This document shows, in pieces, positions 25,856 through 33,689 of a stretch of 33,689 bases of DNA. Numbering within the stretch: the stretch's first letter is position 1; each line of letters opens with the position of its first letter. Below the pieces are notes generated by a model. It saw only the letters and a program-made list of their open reading frames with translations, was not told the origin of the DNA and did no database searches. The stretch comes from Chitinophagales bacterium. Its GTDB lineage: Bacteria; Bacteroidota; Bacteroidia; Chitinophagales; CAIODY01. The stretch spans positions 1 to 33,689 of the forward strand of contig CANFST010000033.1 in NCBI GenBank assembly GCA_947449695.1. Direction: 5' to 3'. The position numbers and the translations under genes were made by a program.

Positions 25856-28288
25856 ATGCATCAACGCTTTTCAATTTTGGTTCTTTATTTTATTTTTTCA
25901 ACCACAGTTTTTGCACAAACAAAACCAGAAAACAATATTTTAAAAACTGTTGTATTGCCCAATGGATGGGCAATTACAGCCATAGGTAATAGTTTGCCAT
26001 TAGGCGATTTGCCATTGAATATGGTAGTAAGCAATTCAAAGAGAATGATTGCAGTAACCAACAATGGGCAGAGTGTGCAAAGCTTGCAATTGATTGATGT
26101 TGCTAATGAAAAAGTGTTGGACAATTTAGTCATTCCAAAATCATTTTATGGGTTAAAAATTTCGGCTGATGATAAGTTTTTGTTTGCATCTGGTGGCAAT
26201 GATAATCGCATTTTGAAATACAGCATCATTCAAAATCATTTGCAATTGGTTGATTCATTTTATTTGGGCAAAGCCATGAAAGAAAAAATTTCACCAGCAG
26301 GAATTGATTTAGATGAATCGAAAAACTTACTGTTTGTGGTTACTAAAGAAAGCAATTCGTTGTACGTTATTCATTTAAAAACAAAAAAGATAGTGCAGCA
26401 AATTCCCTTGCCCGATGCGGCGTACAGTTGTTTGTTATCAAAAAATAAAAAGCAGTTGTACATCTCGTGTTGGGGTTGCGATAAAGTGTTGGTGTATGAT
26501 ATTTCGGAACAAAGAATTGTTTCAGAAATAAAAGTGGGCGACAATCCCAACGAATTGTTGATGACTAAAAATGGTAAGTATTTGTTTGTAAGTAACGCTA
26601 ATGATAATTCAGTATCGGTGATTGATTTGAAAACAAATCTGGTGATAGAAACATTAAACGCAGCTTTATTTCCTGATGCGCCAAGTGGCTCTACATCTAA
26701 TGGTTTGGCATTGAGCAACGATGAAAAAACTTTGTTTGTTGCTAATGCAGATAATAATTGTTTGGCGGTGTTTGATGTGAGTGAAAAGGGCAGCTGCAAA
26801 GGCAAAGGCTTCATTCCAACTGGTTGGTATCCGACCAATGTAAAAGTGATTGATGATAAAATTTGGGTGTGTAATGGCAAAGGTTTTTCATCCAAGGCAA
26901 ATCCACATGGACCAAATCCTATCAACAAAAAACAGAAAGCCACCTATCAAAAATCGGATAATGAGAAGCCGCAAGAAGTTGAATACATCGGCGGTTTGTT
27001 CAAAGGAACGATGAGTATTTTTTCTGTGCCAAATGAAAAGGAATTGAGCGAATATTCAAAAATGGCGTATGTCAATTCACCTTATACCAAACAAAAAGAA
27101 ACAATGGCAAGTGGCAATGGAAGCCCGATTCCGAACAAAGTTGGTAATTCTTCACCTATAAAATATGTGTTCTACATCATCAAAGAAAACAGAACTTACG
27201 ACCAAGTGTTGGGTGATGTAAAAGAAGGTAATGGGGATACTTTGTTGGTTTTATTTGGTAAACATTACACACCTAATCAACATGCTTTGGCAAAGCAATT
27301 TGCGCTGTTGGATAATTTTTATGTAGATGGCGAAGTGAGTGCTGATGGGCACAATTGGAGCATGGGTGCTTACGCCACCGATTATTTAGAAAAAACTTGG
27401 CCTACCTCTTATGGTGGAAGAGGCGGCAGTTATGATGCCGAAGGCAATCGTGAAATTGCGAATAACAGAGGTGGTTTTATTTGGGATTTGTGTAGCCGAC
27501 AAAAAGTTAGTTATCGCACTTATGGCGAATTTGCCGATAATTTTAAACCCAATATTCCTGTTTTAAAAAATCATCTTTGCAAAAATTACACGGGCTGGAA
27601 TCCAGCAGTAGCAGACACTACAAGATTTCAGCAATGGAAAAATGATTTTGATTCATTGTTGGCTATCCATCAAGTGCCACAATTTAATTCGCTCCGATTT
27701 CCAAACGACCACACCGAAGGTTTGCGAAAAAATGCACCTACACCTTTTGCATACGTGGCTGATAATGATTTAGCAACTGGCTTGTTTGTTGATTATTTAA
27801 GCCATAGTTCTATTTGGAATGAAAGTGTAGTTTTCATTTTAGAAGATGATGCACAAAATGGTCCTGACCACGTAGATGCTCATCGTTCGCCAGTTTACGT
27901 GGCTGGTGGAAAAGTGAAAACAAATTTTGTTGACCACACCATGTATTCCACTTCATCTGTTTTAAGAACGATGGAATTAATTTTAGGAATGCCACCGATG
28001 ACGCAATATGATGCAGCGGCAGAGCCTATGTGGCGATGTTTCACTGATAGTGTTTTTCATGTACCGTTTCAATCGGTGCCATGCGAAATTGATTTACACG
28101 AAAAAAATATTGCCATGAACGAATGGCAAAAACGTTCTGAATTATTTGATTTTAAAGGCGAAGACCGTGTGCCCGATTTGGAACTAAATAAAGTATTGTG
28201 GTATGGTTTAAAAGGAGAAGCGAAGCCCTTTCCATCGCCTGTTAGAGCTGCTTTTGTGAAATGGGAAAACAAAAAAGATGATAATTAA
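25856..28288 (+). CDS. Bifunctional YncE-like beta-propeller / phosphoesterase (alkaline phosphatase-like) protein
   Basis: This is an 810-residue exported protein (signal MHQRFSILVLYFIFSTTVFAQ). Residues about 40-350 form a YNCE/lactonase-type propeller with repeated blades such as KYLFVSNANDNSVSVIDLKTNLVIETL and KTLFVANADNNCLAVFDVS. Residues about 430-740 form a phosphoesterase domain of the phospholipase C/acid phosphatase superfamily, with FYIIKENRTYDQVLGDVKEG, then DNFYVDGEVSADGHNWSMGAYATDYLEKTW and FILEDDAQNGPDHVDAHRSPVYVAGG. This fusion is a recognised Bacteroidota arrangement. The enzyme probably cleaves phosphomonoesters or diesters at the cell envelope, while the propeller may bind substrate. 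It is divergent from the Tat metallophosphoesterase. Confidence 0.92.
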   Translation: MHQRFSILVLYFIFSTTVFAQTKPENNILKTVVLPNGWAITAIGNSLPLGDLPLNMVVSNSKRMIAVTNNGQSVQSLQLIDVANEKVLDNLVIPKSFYGLKISADDKFLFASGGNDNRILKYSIIQNHLQLVDSFYLGKAMKEKISPAGIDLDESKNLLFVVTKESNSLYVIHLKTKKIVQQIPLPDAAYSCLLSKNKKQLYISCWGCDKVLVYDISEQRIVSEIKVGDNPNELLMTKNGKYLFVSNANDNSVSVIDLKTNLVIETLNAALFPDAPSGSTSNGLALSNDEKTLFVANADNNCLAVFDVSEKGSCKGKGFIPTGWYPTNVKVIDDKIWVCNGKGFSSKANPHGPNPINKKQKATYQKSDNEKPQEVEYIGGLFKGTMSIFSVPNEKELSEYSKMAYVNSPYTKQKETMASGNGSPIPNKVGNSSPIKYVFYIIKENRTYDQVLGDVKEGNGDTLLVLFGKHYTPNQHALAKQFALLDNFYVDGEVSADGHNWSMGAYATDYLEKTWPTSYGGRGGSYDAEGNREIANNRGGFIWDLCSRQKVSYRTYGEFADNFKPNIPVLKNHLCKNYTGWNPAVADTTRFQQWKNDFDSLLAIHQVPQFNSLRFPNDHTEGLRKNAPTPFAYVADNDLATGLFVDYLSHSSIWNESVVFILEDDAQNGPDHVDAHRSPVYVAGGKVKTNFVDHTMYSTSSVLRTMELILGMPPMTQYDAAAEPMWRCFTDSVFHVPFQSVPCEIDLHEKNIAMNEWQKRSELFDFKGEDRVPDLELNKVLWYGLKGEAKPFPSPVRAAFVKWENKKDDN

Positions 28289-28293
28289 TAATC

Positions 28294-28312
28294 AAAAGTT
28301 TGGTAAACTTTT
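28294..28312. terminator. Hairpin between convergent genes
   Basis: AAAAGTTT (28294-28301), a GGT loop and AAACTTTT (28305-28312) form an 8-bp perfect stem in the 35-bp gap between two convergent stop codons. T- or A-runs flank it on both strands, so it could act in both directions, though the stem is GC-poor. Confidence 0.45.
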
Positions 28313-28323
28313 CTTGTCAATTC

Positions 28324-29682
28324 TTATTGTGCATTTTTCACCACTTTTATTGTGCGAATGTGGCTTTGATTGCTTATTGTCAAAAAGTAAATACCATTGG
28401 GTAAATCGTGGGTGTCAATTCGTAAATCATTAGAAAAAATAGCTTCCATTTTTTTTACTGGTTGCCCCAATAAATTTCGCATCTCAATTGTATTGACTAA
28501 TGACAAATGACTGATCACAAATGACTGATTTGTTGGATTAGGATACACTTCCACTTCATCTAAATTATTGCTTTCCGAATTGCCAACATTTGCAATACCT
28601 GTTGCAGGCATTGAGTTTTTATATTGATAAACTAATTTAGCGGCAACAGGATATTTATTCGAAAACTGAAACATTGAATTCACCACAACGCTAGGAGCAG
28701 AAGTATTCTTAATTGAGCTGCTATCATTTACTGAGATACCCACCCGATGACCATCATTGCCCACTGTGTGATAAGAATTGGGTAAATAAGAAATATTATA
28801 GCTGCCACTTTTAATATAATTAGATAATAAAATATGATCATACCAGTTTTTCCCTCCACCTGATGTGCCACAAGTGTTAGGAATAGAAGCTGATTGACGA
28901 GTAGAGGTGGTTAAATAGGCAGCACAACTGCTTGGATTGTTTCCCCAATTGAGTGGATAGGTTAAATGATGGTCTATATTAAAAGGAGGGTCATAAAAAA
29001 GATAGTTTGTATCACTTTGATGAGTTATTAGGTTATAACCAAACTCGGTACTGGTGCTGGTATTAAAATCACCCATATAAATAATATTGGGCAATGGATA
29101 AAATTGTTTTTTTAGCTGATGCATAATCATGGAATCTTGTGCATCACGAGTGGAAGTGTTATTTCCTGACTGCGTATGACCTAATACAACATACAAAAAT
29201 GTAGTATCATGAACACGGGCTAACATAGTATCTTGAAGGTATAATTTAAACAGATTAAAATCTTCGGTATTCGTACAAAGTGTTTTAATGTTTTCAAATC
29301 CGAACTTATGTTTGTTGTAAAACAAGACACAAATTGTTGAACTTTGAGTAGCATTTGTAAAACTGCAATGGGTATATGTATTTGGCAGGGCTGCATTTAA
29401 AGCGTATTTTTCAATACTATCTGCAAAGCCAATAGGAGAGAGGTCATAGAAATCAGAAGCATTAAATTTGATAGATTGTAATTTTACTAATCCTAATAAA
29501 TCGGGTTGAGTAAACTGAATAATGTTTTTTAAATGAGGATGCATTAATGCCGGCGGATTTTGACAATTATCGCCATAGTTCAAAACATTATAACTCATCA
29601 CTTTAAAAGTATCAGTTTGAGCCATGCAATTAAAATTGGCAATGAACAAACTGAGCAATAAGATTTTTATAAAATTTTTCAT
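28324..29682 (-). CDS. Secreted endonuclease/exonuclease/phosphatase-fold protein with T9SS sorting domain
   Basis: This 452-residue protein has a signal peptide ending NFNCMAQ, an EEP (DNase I-like) domain at about 24-300, and a T9SS type A sorting domain at about 375-452 (EVYPNPTNQSF, LPNGIYFLTISNQ). EEP motifs seen are VMSYNVLNYG, YMGDFNTSTSTEFGY, NWYDHILLS and NDGHRVGISV. The metal-binding Glu normally found in a QE or NE step reads K here (LLGLVKLQSI). Members cut phosphodiesters in nucleic acids or phospholipids; with T9SS export it would act at or outside the cell surface. A 13-bp direct repeat lies within the sorting-domain coding region. It is convergent with the YncE/phosphoesterase gene. 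Confidence 0.82.
   Translation of the reverse strand: MKNFIKILLLSLFIANFNCMAQTDTFKVMSYNVLNYGDNCQNPPALMHPHLKNIIQFTQPDLLGLVKLQSIKFNASDFYDLSPIGFADSIEKYALNAALPNTYTHCSFTNATQSSTICVLFYNKHKFGFENIKTLCTNTEDFNLFKLYLQDTMLARVHDTTFLYVVLGHTQSGNNTSTRDAQDSMIMHQLKKQFYPLPNIIYMGDFNTSTSTEFGYNLITHQSDTNYLFYDPPFNIDHHLTYPLNWGNNPSSCAAYLTTSTRQSASIPNTCGTSGGGKNWYDHILLSNYIKSGSYNISYLPNSYHTVGNDGHRVGISVNDSSSIKNTSAPSVVVNSMFQFSNKYPVAAKLVYQYKNSMPATGIANVGNSESNNLDEVEVYPNPTNQSFVISHLSLVNTIEMRNLLGQPVKKMEAIFSNDLRIDTHDLPNGIYFLTISNQSHIRTIKVVKNAQ
28503..28529. repeat. In-gene direct repeat in the T9SS sorting domain
   Basis: ACAAATGACTGAT occurs at 28503-28515 and 28517-28529, a 14-bp period, with a related TAATGAC just before. It encodes residues around SFVISHLSLVN inside the sorting domain of the EEP-fold protein. 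Confidence 0.7.
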
Positions 29683-29696
29683 TATACAAATTAAAT

Positions 29697-29734
29697 AAAA
29701 AAAGGTTGATACTATTTGGTATCAACCTTTTTTT
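29697..29734 (-). terminator. Strong terminator downstream of the adhesin-like gene
   Basis: A 12-bp core stem AAAGGTTGATAC/GTATCAACCTTT (29701-29712 with 29719-29730) has a 6-base loop. Flanking A and T runs extend it to 16 bp. It lies 16 bp beyond the stop of the gene at 29751-30671 and just upstream of the EEP gene start, so it separates the two transcription units. Confidence 0.85.
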
Positions 29735-29750
29735 ATTGTTTAAAATTATA

Positions 29751-30671
29751 TTATTCGATAATCAATTTTTTGTTAGCAACAATTTGATTTTGTTGATTCG
29801 AAATTTGAATAAAATAAATACCACTATTCAAATTATTACGTTCAATAGTAACAGGGAAAGTACAGTTATCAATAGTTTTAACTGTTTGACCAATCATATT
29901 AATGATATTTACTTTGTTTACATTTTTCAAAGTAGAAGTAATAATAAATTTATCTGAAGTTGGATTTGGATAAATTTCAAAAGCGTTATTATCATAAACA
30001 TTATTAACTCCACTACCACTTCCGCCATTTGTTCCTTTAACAATTATATCATCCAATCTTAAAGTTCCATTTGAGCTATTAATAATGTTGCATGTCCATT
30101 TCAAAATTAAAGAAGCTTTGTTTTCTGCTTTAGTTGGTAAAGCAATAGGAGTAGCATTATTAGTTAAATGCCAAGCTCCATCAGGTATTACACGAGTATA
30201 AGCAACAGTATCCCAAGTTGAACCATTATCAACTGAAAAAGATAATGTAGCAGTTGTTGAACCACCACCTGTAAAACTTGCAGTTGTTCTTGAACCCCAG
30301 CTAACTGTAATACCAGTTTTGCCTGTAGTTGAAACACTTGGAGCAAATAATTCATAAGTACCAGTTGAATCTAAATTATTTCTGATTACAACATGGTCAA
30401 ATCCTGAAGCTGTATCAGGAGGAGTTCCATAACCGCCTTGTGAATATAAAGGAGCTGAATTTGTTCTTAAAGTATCAACAAACCATCCTGGAGACATGTT
30501 GTTAGCATAAAACGGACGTGAGTAATGCCATCCTGTTGGCAAGCTATCTAAATGTGTTGCTTTGATTGCATCAAAGTTTTCATTTAATAAATAAACTGTT
30601 TGTGCATGGCTTGTTTGCAATGCAAATACCAATAAAATGGTAGATAAAATAAATGTAATTTTTTGCTTCAT
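29751..30671 (-). CDS. Secreted adhesin-like protein with T9SS sorting domain
   Basis: From ATG 30671 (MKQKITFILSTILLVFALQTSHAQ signal peptide) the protein is 306 residues. A longer reading from TTG 30707 is rejected because that codon lies inside a promoter-like element. The body resembles cleaved-adhesin/choice-of-anchor J beta-sandwich domains: LLNENFDAIKATHLDSLPTGWHYS, then GFDHVVIRNNLDSTGTYELFAPSV, then ATLSFSVDNGSTWDTVAY and LRLDDIIVKG. A T9SS type A domain follows (EIYPNPTSDKFII ... LNSGIYFIQISNQQNQIVANKKLII). It is probably exported across the outer membrane and anchored or released. The binding target is unknown. It is divergent from the large Ig-repeat gene. Confidence 0.82.
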   Translation of the reverse strand: MKQKITFILSTILLVFALQTSHAQTVYLLNENFDAIKATHLDSLPTGWHYSRPFYANNMSPGWFVDTLRTNSAPLYSQGGYGTPPDTASGFDHVVIRNNLDSTGTYELFAPSVSTTGKTGITVSWGSRTTASFTGGGSTTATLSFSVDNGSTWDTVAYTRVIPDGAWHLTNNATPIALPTKAENKASLILKWTCNIINSSNGTLRLDDIIVKGTNGGSGSGVNNVYDNNAFEIYPNPTSDKFIITSTLKNVNKVNIINMIGQTVKTIDNCTFPVTIERNNLNSGIYFIQISNQQNQIVANKKLIIE

Positions 30672-30704
30672 GTTGAAATACTTTTTTTGTTTTTGATTTG
30701 TGTG

Positions 30705-30712
30705 CAAATGTA
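30705..30712 (-). promoter_or_regulatory. Candidate -7 element for the adhesin-like gene
   Basis: The minus strand reads TACATTTG (TAnnTTTG), 33 bp before ATG 30671 in the divergent gap 30672-30939. No clear -33 element was seen. It overlaps the alternative TTG start and so argues against it. Confidence 0.45.
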
Positions 30713-30939
30713 TTATGGCGATGAATGTAGTCTTTTCTTTTAAGTATTATAGTTGTTTTAAGTGATTACTAATTGAATATTAACAACTCTATCTTTTTCT
30801 TAAAATCATTAACTTGAAATTTTTATTTATTAGAGTTCGGTTTACTTTTTTTTCATGCAGCCTTATTGTGCTTTTCTCTTTTAAACAATGTTCGATGCGG
30901 ACTTTTGCACCACAAAAAATAAATCAAATCAAACATTGT

Positions 30940-33689
30940 ATGAAACTAAAATTTCACCTTTTTAAAACCTTTTTAGCTGTTATGCTACTGATTAGCAGTA
31001 TAACACTTCTGAAAGCACAAACTGCTTTTCAGCCAGGTTCTATCGTAGTTAATCGTTGTGTTAAAAACATGGCATCCAATGGAGCATCTCCAATCAATTT
31101 GGATGAGTTAAAAATCTGGAACACTACCAATGGTCAATGGGTTGTAACAACCTCTAACTGGGGTGCAGGTATCGTTGATACTTCTTCAGCAAGAAGACTT
31201 CCTTTGTTAAGTACATCTGCAACGCCAATTACTGGTTCAACAAGCAGTAACAGAGCTATGATGGATAATTCAAAAACCAATCATGGTGGTATGAATTTAA
31301 CACCAGATACCAAATATTTAATGGCAGTAGGTTATAATGCAAAAGAAGGTGCCAACGTGGGTACCTCAACTGGCATTGAAAAAACAGTAGGCATTGTAAC
31401 TAATAATGGTGCTGTTGATAGTAGAGCTGCTGTATCAGCAACATATTATTTGTCTGATTGGCGTGCAGCATCATCTGATGGAGTAAATATTTATTGCTCA
31501 GGTAATCCAGGTGGAAATAATATTGGATTAAACATGATTCCTTTCCCTGGTTCGGGTAGTATCTCTCCTCAAAATGGCACTACAATATTTTCAAATGCCA
31601 ATACTAGTGGTGGTGCTTTAATTAATTCGCGATACAATCTTATTTTTCAAAATCAATTATATTTTAGTGCTGCGCAAGGTAATATATTTGGTGTAGCAAC
31701 TGTTGGAAGTAATGGTGCTTACATATCAGGATTGCCAACTACTACACCAGTTTCACCTTGCGATATTGCTTTTCCGGGTATTCCAAGTTTAACTGCTACA
31801 AGTATTAATTCAAAATCAGATGGCTTTGTTTTGTTTGATATTGACCCAAATGTTGCAGGTCCTGATTTGATGTATCAAACATGCGAACAAGGTGGTGCTG
31901 CAACTGATTCAATTGGTTTATTAAAATATTATCGTTCAACAACTGGCGGTAACTGGACTTATGCAGGTAGAATTCAAGCTAAAGTAAGTAGTGCTGACAG
32001 AGGATTTATTTATGTTACTGGTAAAAAAAATCATAGAGGATATATCGAATTATATGTAGCTGCAGGTAATGCTGCTACAGCTGGTACTGCTGCAAGCCCT
32101 ACTTATAACTCATTTATTTATAGAATTGTAGATAAGTATTCAACAATTACTACTTACCAACGCCCACCATATCAAAGAAATGTGGATGTAATTGCAGTTA
32201 CTGGTATGAACGCTGATTCAACCATCACAAGAATTGCTGCGGCGCCTTATCAAGGTTTGTATAGAAGTATTCAATTTGCTCCAACTTTAGGTGATTTAGA
32301 TGTTAGTTCAAATACTACAATTGGTAACTTATCAGGTAATTCTGGCACCTACAGAAAAATTACAGTTAACTCTGGTACATTAACTCTGAATGGTGATATT
32401 TATGCTGATTCAGTTATTGTAAACTCAGGCGCAACAATCAATTTTGGAACTTATCATCATTATAGCAATGGTATCGGTTATAGCGTATTTATTTTAAATA
32501 GCGGCGCTACTTTAAAAACTGCTGAACCAAACGGTTTGGTTTCAGGAGCATTCAATCTGTCAGGAGCAGTTCAAACAGACGTGAGAACATTTGATGCTGG
32601 TGCAAATTATTTTTACACTGGCACCTTAGCTCAAGTTACTGGTAATGCCTTACCTTCAACTGTAAATTCTTTAACCATTAATAATGCGGCTGGTGTAACT
32701 TTAACAAATAGTGTTACTACTGCATCAGTAACATTGACATCAGGTGTTGTTTCAACAGGTTCAAATACATTGGTTGTTTCAACTGGTGGAACAATTACAG
32801 GTGGTAGCTCTACTAACTATGTGAATGGAAATTTACAATTACCAATTCCAACAGGAACAAATGTGAGTGTTAAATTTGATTTGGGTTATGGTACTTCATC
32901 ACATTATTCTCCTTATACTTTTTCTTATCCAAGTGTAACAAAAGCTGGTGCGATCAAAGCATCTGCTGTTTCAGGCACTTCATATACTTCAAGTTGTATT
33001 CTTAATGCAAAAAATGTAAATGTAACATGGGCATTTAATTTTGTATCCGTGCCACGTCCTTCCACATATAATGCTACAGTTGCTTACCAATCAACTGATG
33101 TTGATGCGGGTATAACAAACACTGATGTAGTAGCAGGGATTTATAACTTCCCTACAAGTGGTGTTTGGGATTATGCTGTAAGTACACAAAACTTTACAAC
33201 AACTGGTTGTACAGTTTATGGTGTAAATGATACAACAACATCAACTATACCTACTATCTATTTTCAATTAGGTCAAGGTAGTGCTACTTTACCTACCACA
33301 ACTACGCCTGTAACTTACTGCCAAAATGCTTCTGCTACAGCTATTTCAGCAACAGGTACAAATCTTTTATATTATACATCGCTTCAGTCAGGCACTGGTT
33401 CTTCAACTGCACCAACACCTTCAACTGCAACAGTTGGAGCTCCAGCAGTTTCTTATTGGGTTTCACAAACTCTTACCGGTTGTGAAAGTAATCGTGCACA
33501 GGTTGATGTGGTTGTAAATGCTTTGCCATCAAATCCAACAGTTTCGAATGTGAATTATTGTCAAAATGCTACTACTTCACAGTTAACAGCAACAGGTGTA
33601 AGTTTGATGTGGTATACAGTTGCAACAGGTGGAACTGGCAGTGCAACAGCACCAACACCAAGTTCATTAACACCAGGCACTACTAATTA
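30940..33689 (+). CDS. Large secreted protein with tandem Ig-like modules, 3' end beyond window
   Basis: The frame is open from ATG 30940 to the window end (916 codons, no stop). A signal peptide (MKLKFHLFKTFLAVMLLISS ... LKAQ) is followed by a long Ser/Thr/Gly/Asn-rich region. At about 460-620 short beta-helix-like repeats occur (GTLTLNGDIYADSVIVNSGATINFG; GVTLTNSVTTASVTLTSG). From residue 793 there are Ig-like modules starting YCQNA, exactly 80 residues apart (YCQN at 793 and 873), with WY/YY, PTPST and GCES..A.VDVVV landmarks. This Ig_7/CHU_C-associated pattern marks giant Bacteroidota surface proteins that normally end in a T9SS or gliding-motility C-terminal domain. It is probably an adhesin or structural surface protein. 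Confidence 0.85.
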   Translation, partial: MKLKFHLFKTFLAVMLLISSITLLKAQTAFQPGSIVVNRCVKNMASNGASPINLDELKIWNTTNGQWVVTTSNWGAGIVDTSSARRLPLLSTSATPITGSTSSNRAMMDNSKTNHGGMNLTPDTKYLMAVGYNAKEGANVGTSTGIEKTVGIVTNNGAVDSRAAVSATYYLSDWRAASSDGVNIYCSGNPGGNNIGLNMIPFPGSGSISPQNGTTIFSNANTSGGALINSRYNLIFQNQLYFSAAQGNIFGVATVGSNGAYISGLPTTTPVSPCDIAFPGIPSLTATSINSKSDGFVLFDIDPNVAGPDLMYQTCEQGGAATDSIGLLKYYRSTTGGNWTYAGRIQAKVSSADRGFIYVTGKKNHRGYIELYVAAGNAATAGTAASPTYNSFIYRIVDKYSTITTYQRPPYQRNVDVIAVTGMNADSTITRIAAAPYQGLYRSIQFAPTLGDLDVSSNTTIGNLSGNSGTYRKITVNSGTLTLNGDIYADSVIVNSGATINFGTYHHYSNGIGYSVFILNSGATLKTAEPNGLVSGAFNLSGAVQTDVRTFDAGANYFYTGTLAQVTGNALPSTVNSLTINNAAGVTLTNSVTTASVTLTSGVVSTGSNTLVVSTGGTITGGSSTNYVNGNLQLPIPTGTNVSVKFDLGYGTSSHYSPYTFSYPSVTKAGAIKASAVSGTSYTSSCILNAKNVNVTWAFNFVSVPRPSTYNATVAYQSTDVDAGITNTDVVAGIYNFPTSGVWDYAVSTQNFTTTGCTVYGVNDTTTSTIPTIYFQLGQGSATLPTTTTPVTYCQNASATAISATGTNLLYYTSLQSGTGSSTAPTPSTATVGAPAVSYWVSQTLTGCESNRAQVDVVVNALPSNPTVSNVNYCQNATTSQLTATGVSLMWYTVATGGTGSATAPTPSSLTPGTTN
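33316..33689 (+). repeat. Tandem 240-bp coding repeat (Ig-like module)
   Basis: Module 1 begins TACTGCCAAAATGCT at 33316 and module 2 begins TATTGTCAAAATGCT at 33556, exactly 240 bp later. The second is cut by the window end. More copies are likely beyond the edge. Confidence 0.75.

Noticed and set aside
26371-26943. 190-codon minus-strand open frame inside the YncE/phosphoesterase gene
   Set aside because: It is wholly antisense to a strongly recognised propeller domain and has no recognisable domain or start context.
33326-33517. Gln/Leu-rich 63-codon open frame near the right edge
   Set aside because: It is an out-of-frame reading of the repetitive Ig-module gene.

Overview
The window looks like chromosomal DNA from a member of the Bacteroidota, probably near the Chitinophagales. 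The evidence is AT-rich composition, several TAnnTTTG-type -7 promoter elements, three proteins with type IX secretion (T9SS) C-terminal sorting domains, CarboxypepD_reg-type TonB-dependent receptors, stand-alone TonB C-terminal-domain proteins, and an Arg-CCG tRNA resembling those of this phylum. No IS element, phage gene or CRISPR array was seen. Two genes run off the window: an acyl-CoA carboxylase subunit at the left edge and a giant secreted Ig-repeat protein at the right edge.

Region 1 (1-8100, all minus strand): acyl-CoA carboxylase beta subunit, a REP-like palindrome, purC, and two tandem small TonB-C-domain proteins. Next come an MbnP-like lipoprotein, a methionine-rich outer-membrane barrel protein and a small Cys-rich membrane protein with a PPCC tail. 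The last three form a probable metal (copper) handling operon with its own good promoter. A LolC/E-type permease, a nitrilase-family amidase and a TPR protein form a second operon. Region 2 (8270-14600): polysaccharide deacetylase-like protein and Lnt (plus strand), then a CotH/P-domain T9SS protein whose signal peptide is broken by a one-base homopolymer frameshift, and an acyl-CoA dehydrogenase (minus strand).

Region 3 (14649-29700): tRNA-Arg(CCG) with terminator, then a tight plus-strand run of TonB-dependent receptor, beta-helix lipoprotein and metallophosphoesterase. It is followed by a small His/Asp/Cys-containing exported protein, a PepSY-like protein, a second TonB-dependent receptor and an OmpR/PhoB-type response regulator. 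After a 494-bp gene-free convergent gap come a Tat-exported metallophosphoesterase, divergent from a YncE-propeller/phosphoesterase fusion, and a T9SS endonuclease/exonuclease/phosphatase-fold protein. Four different predicted exported phosphoesterases, two outer-membrane receptors and a response regulator in 15 kb suggest a locus for scavenging phosphate from organic phosphoesters. This is the most interesting hypothesis in the window, and it is an inference from gene content.

Region 4 (29750-33689): a T9SS adhesin-like protein, divergent from a large secreted protein with tandem 80-residue Ig-like modules.
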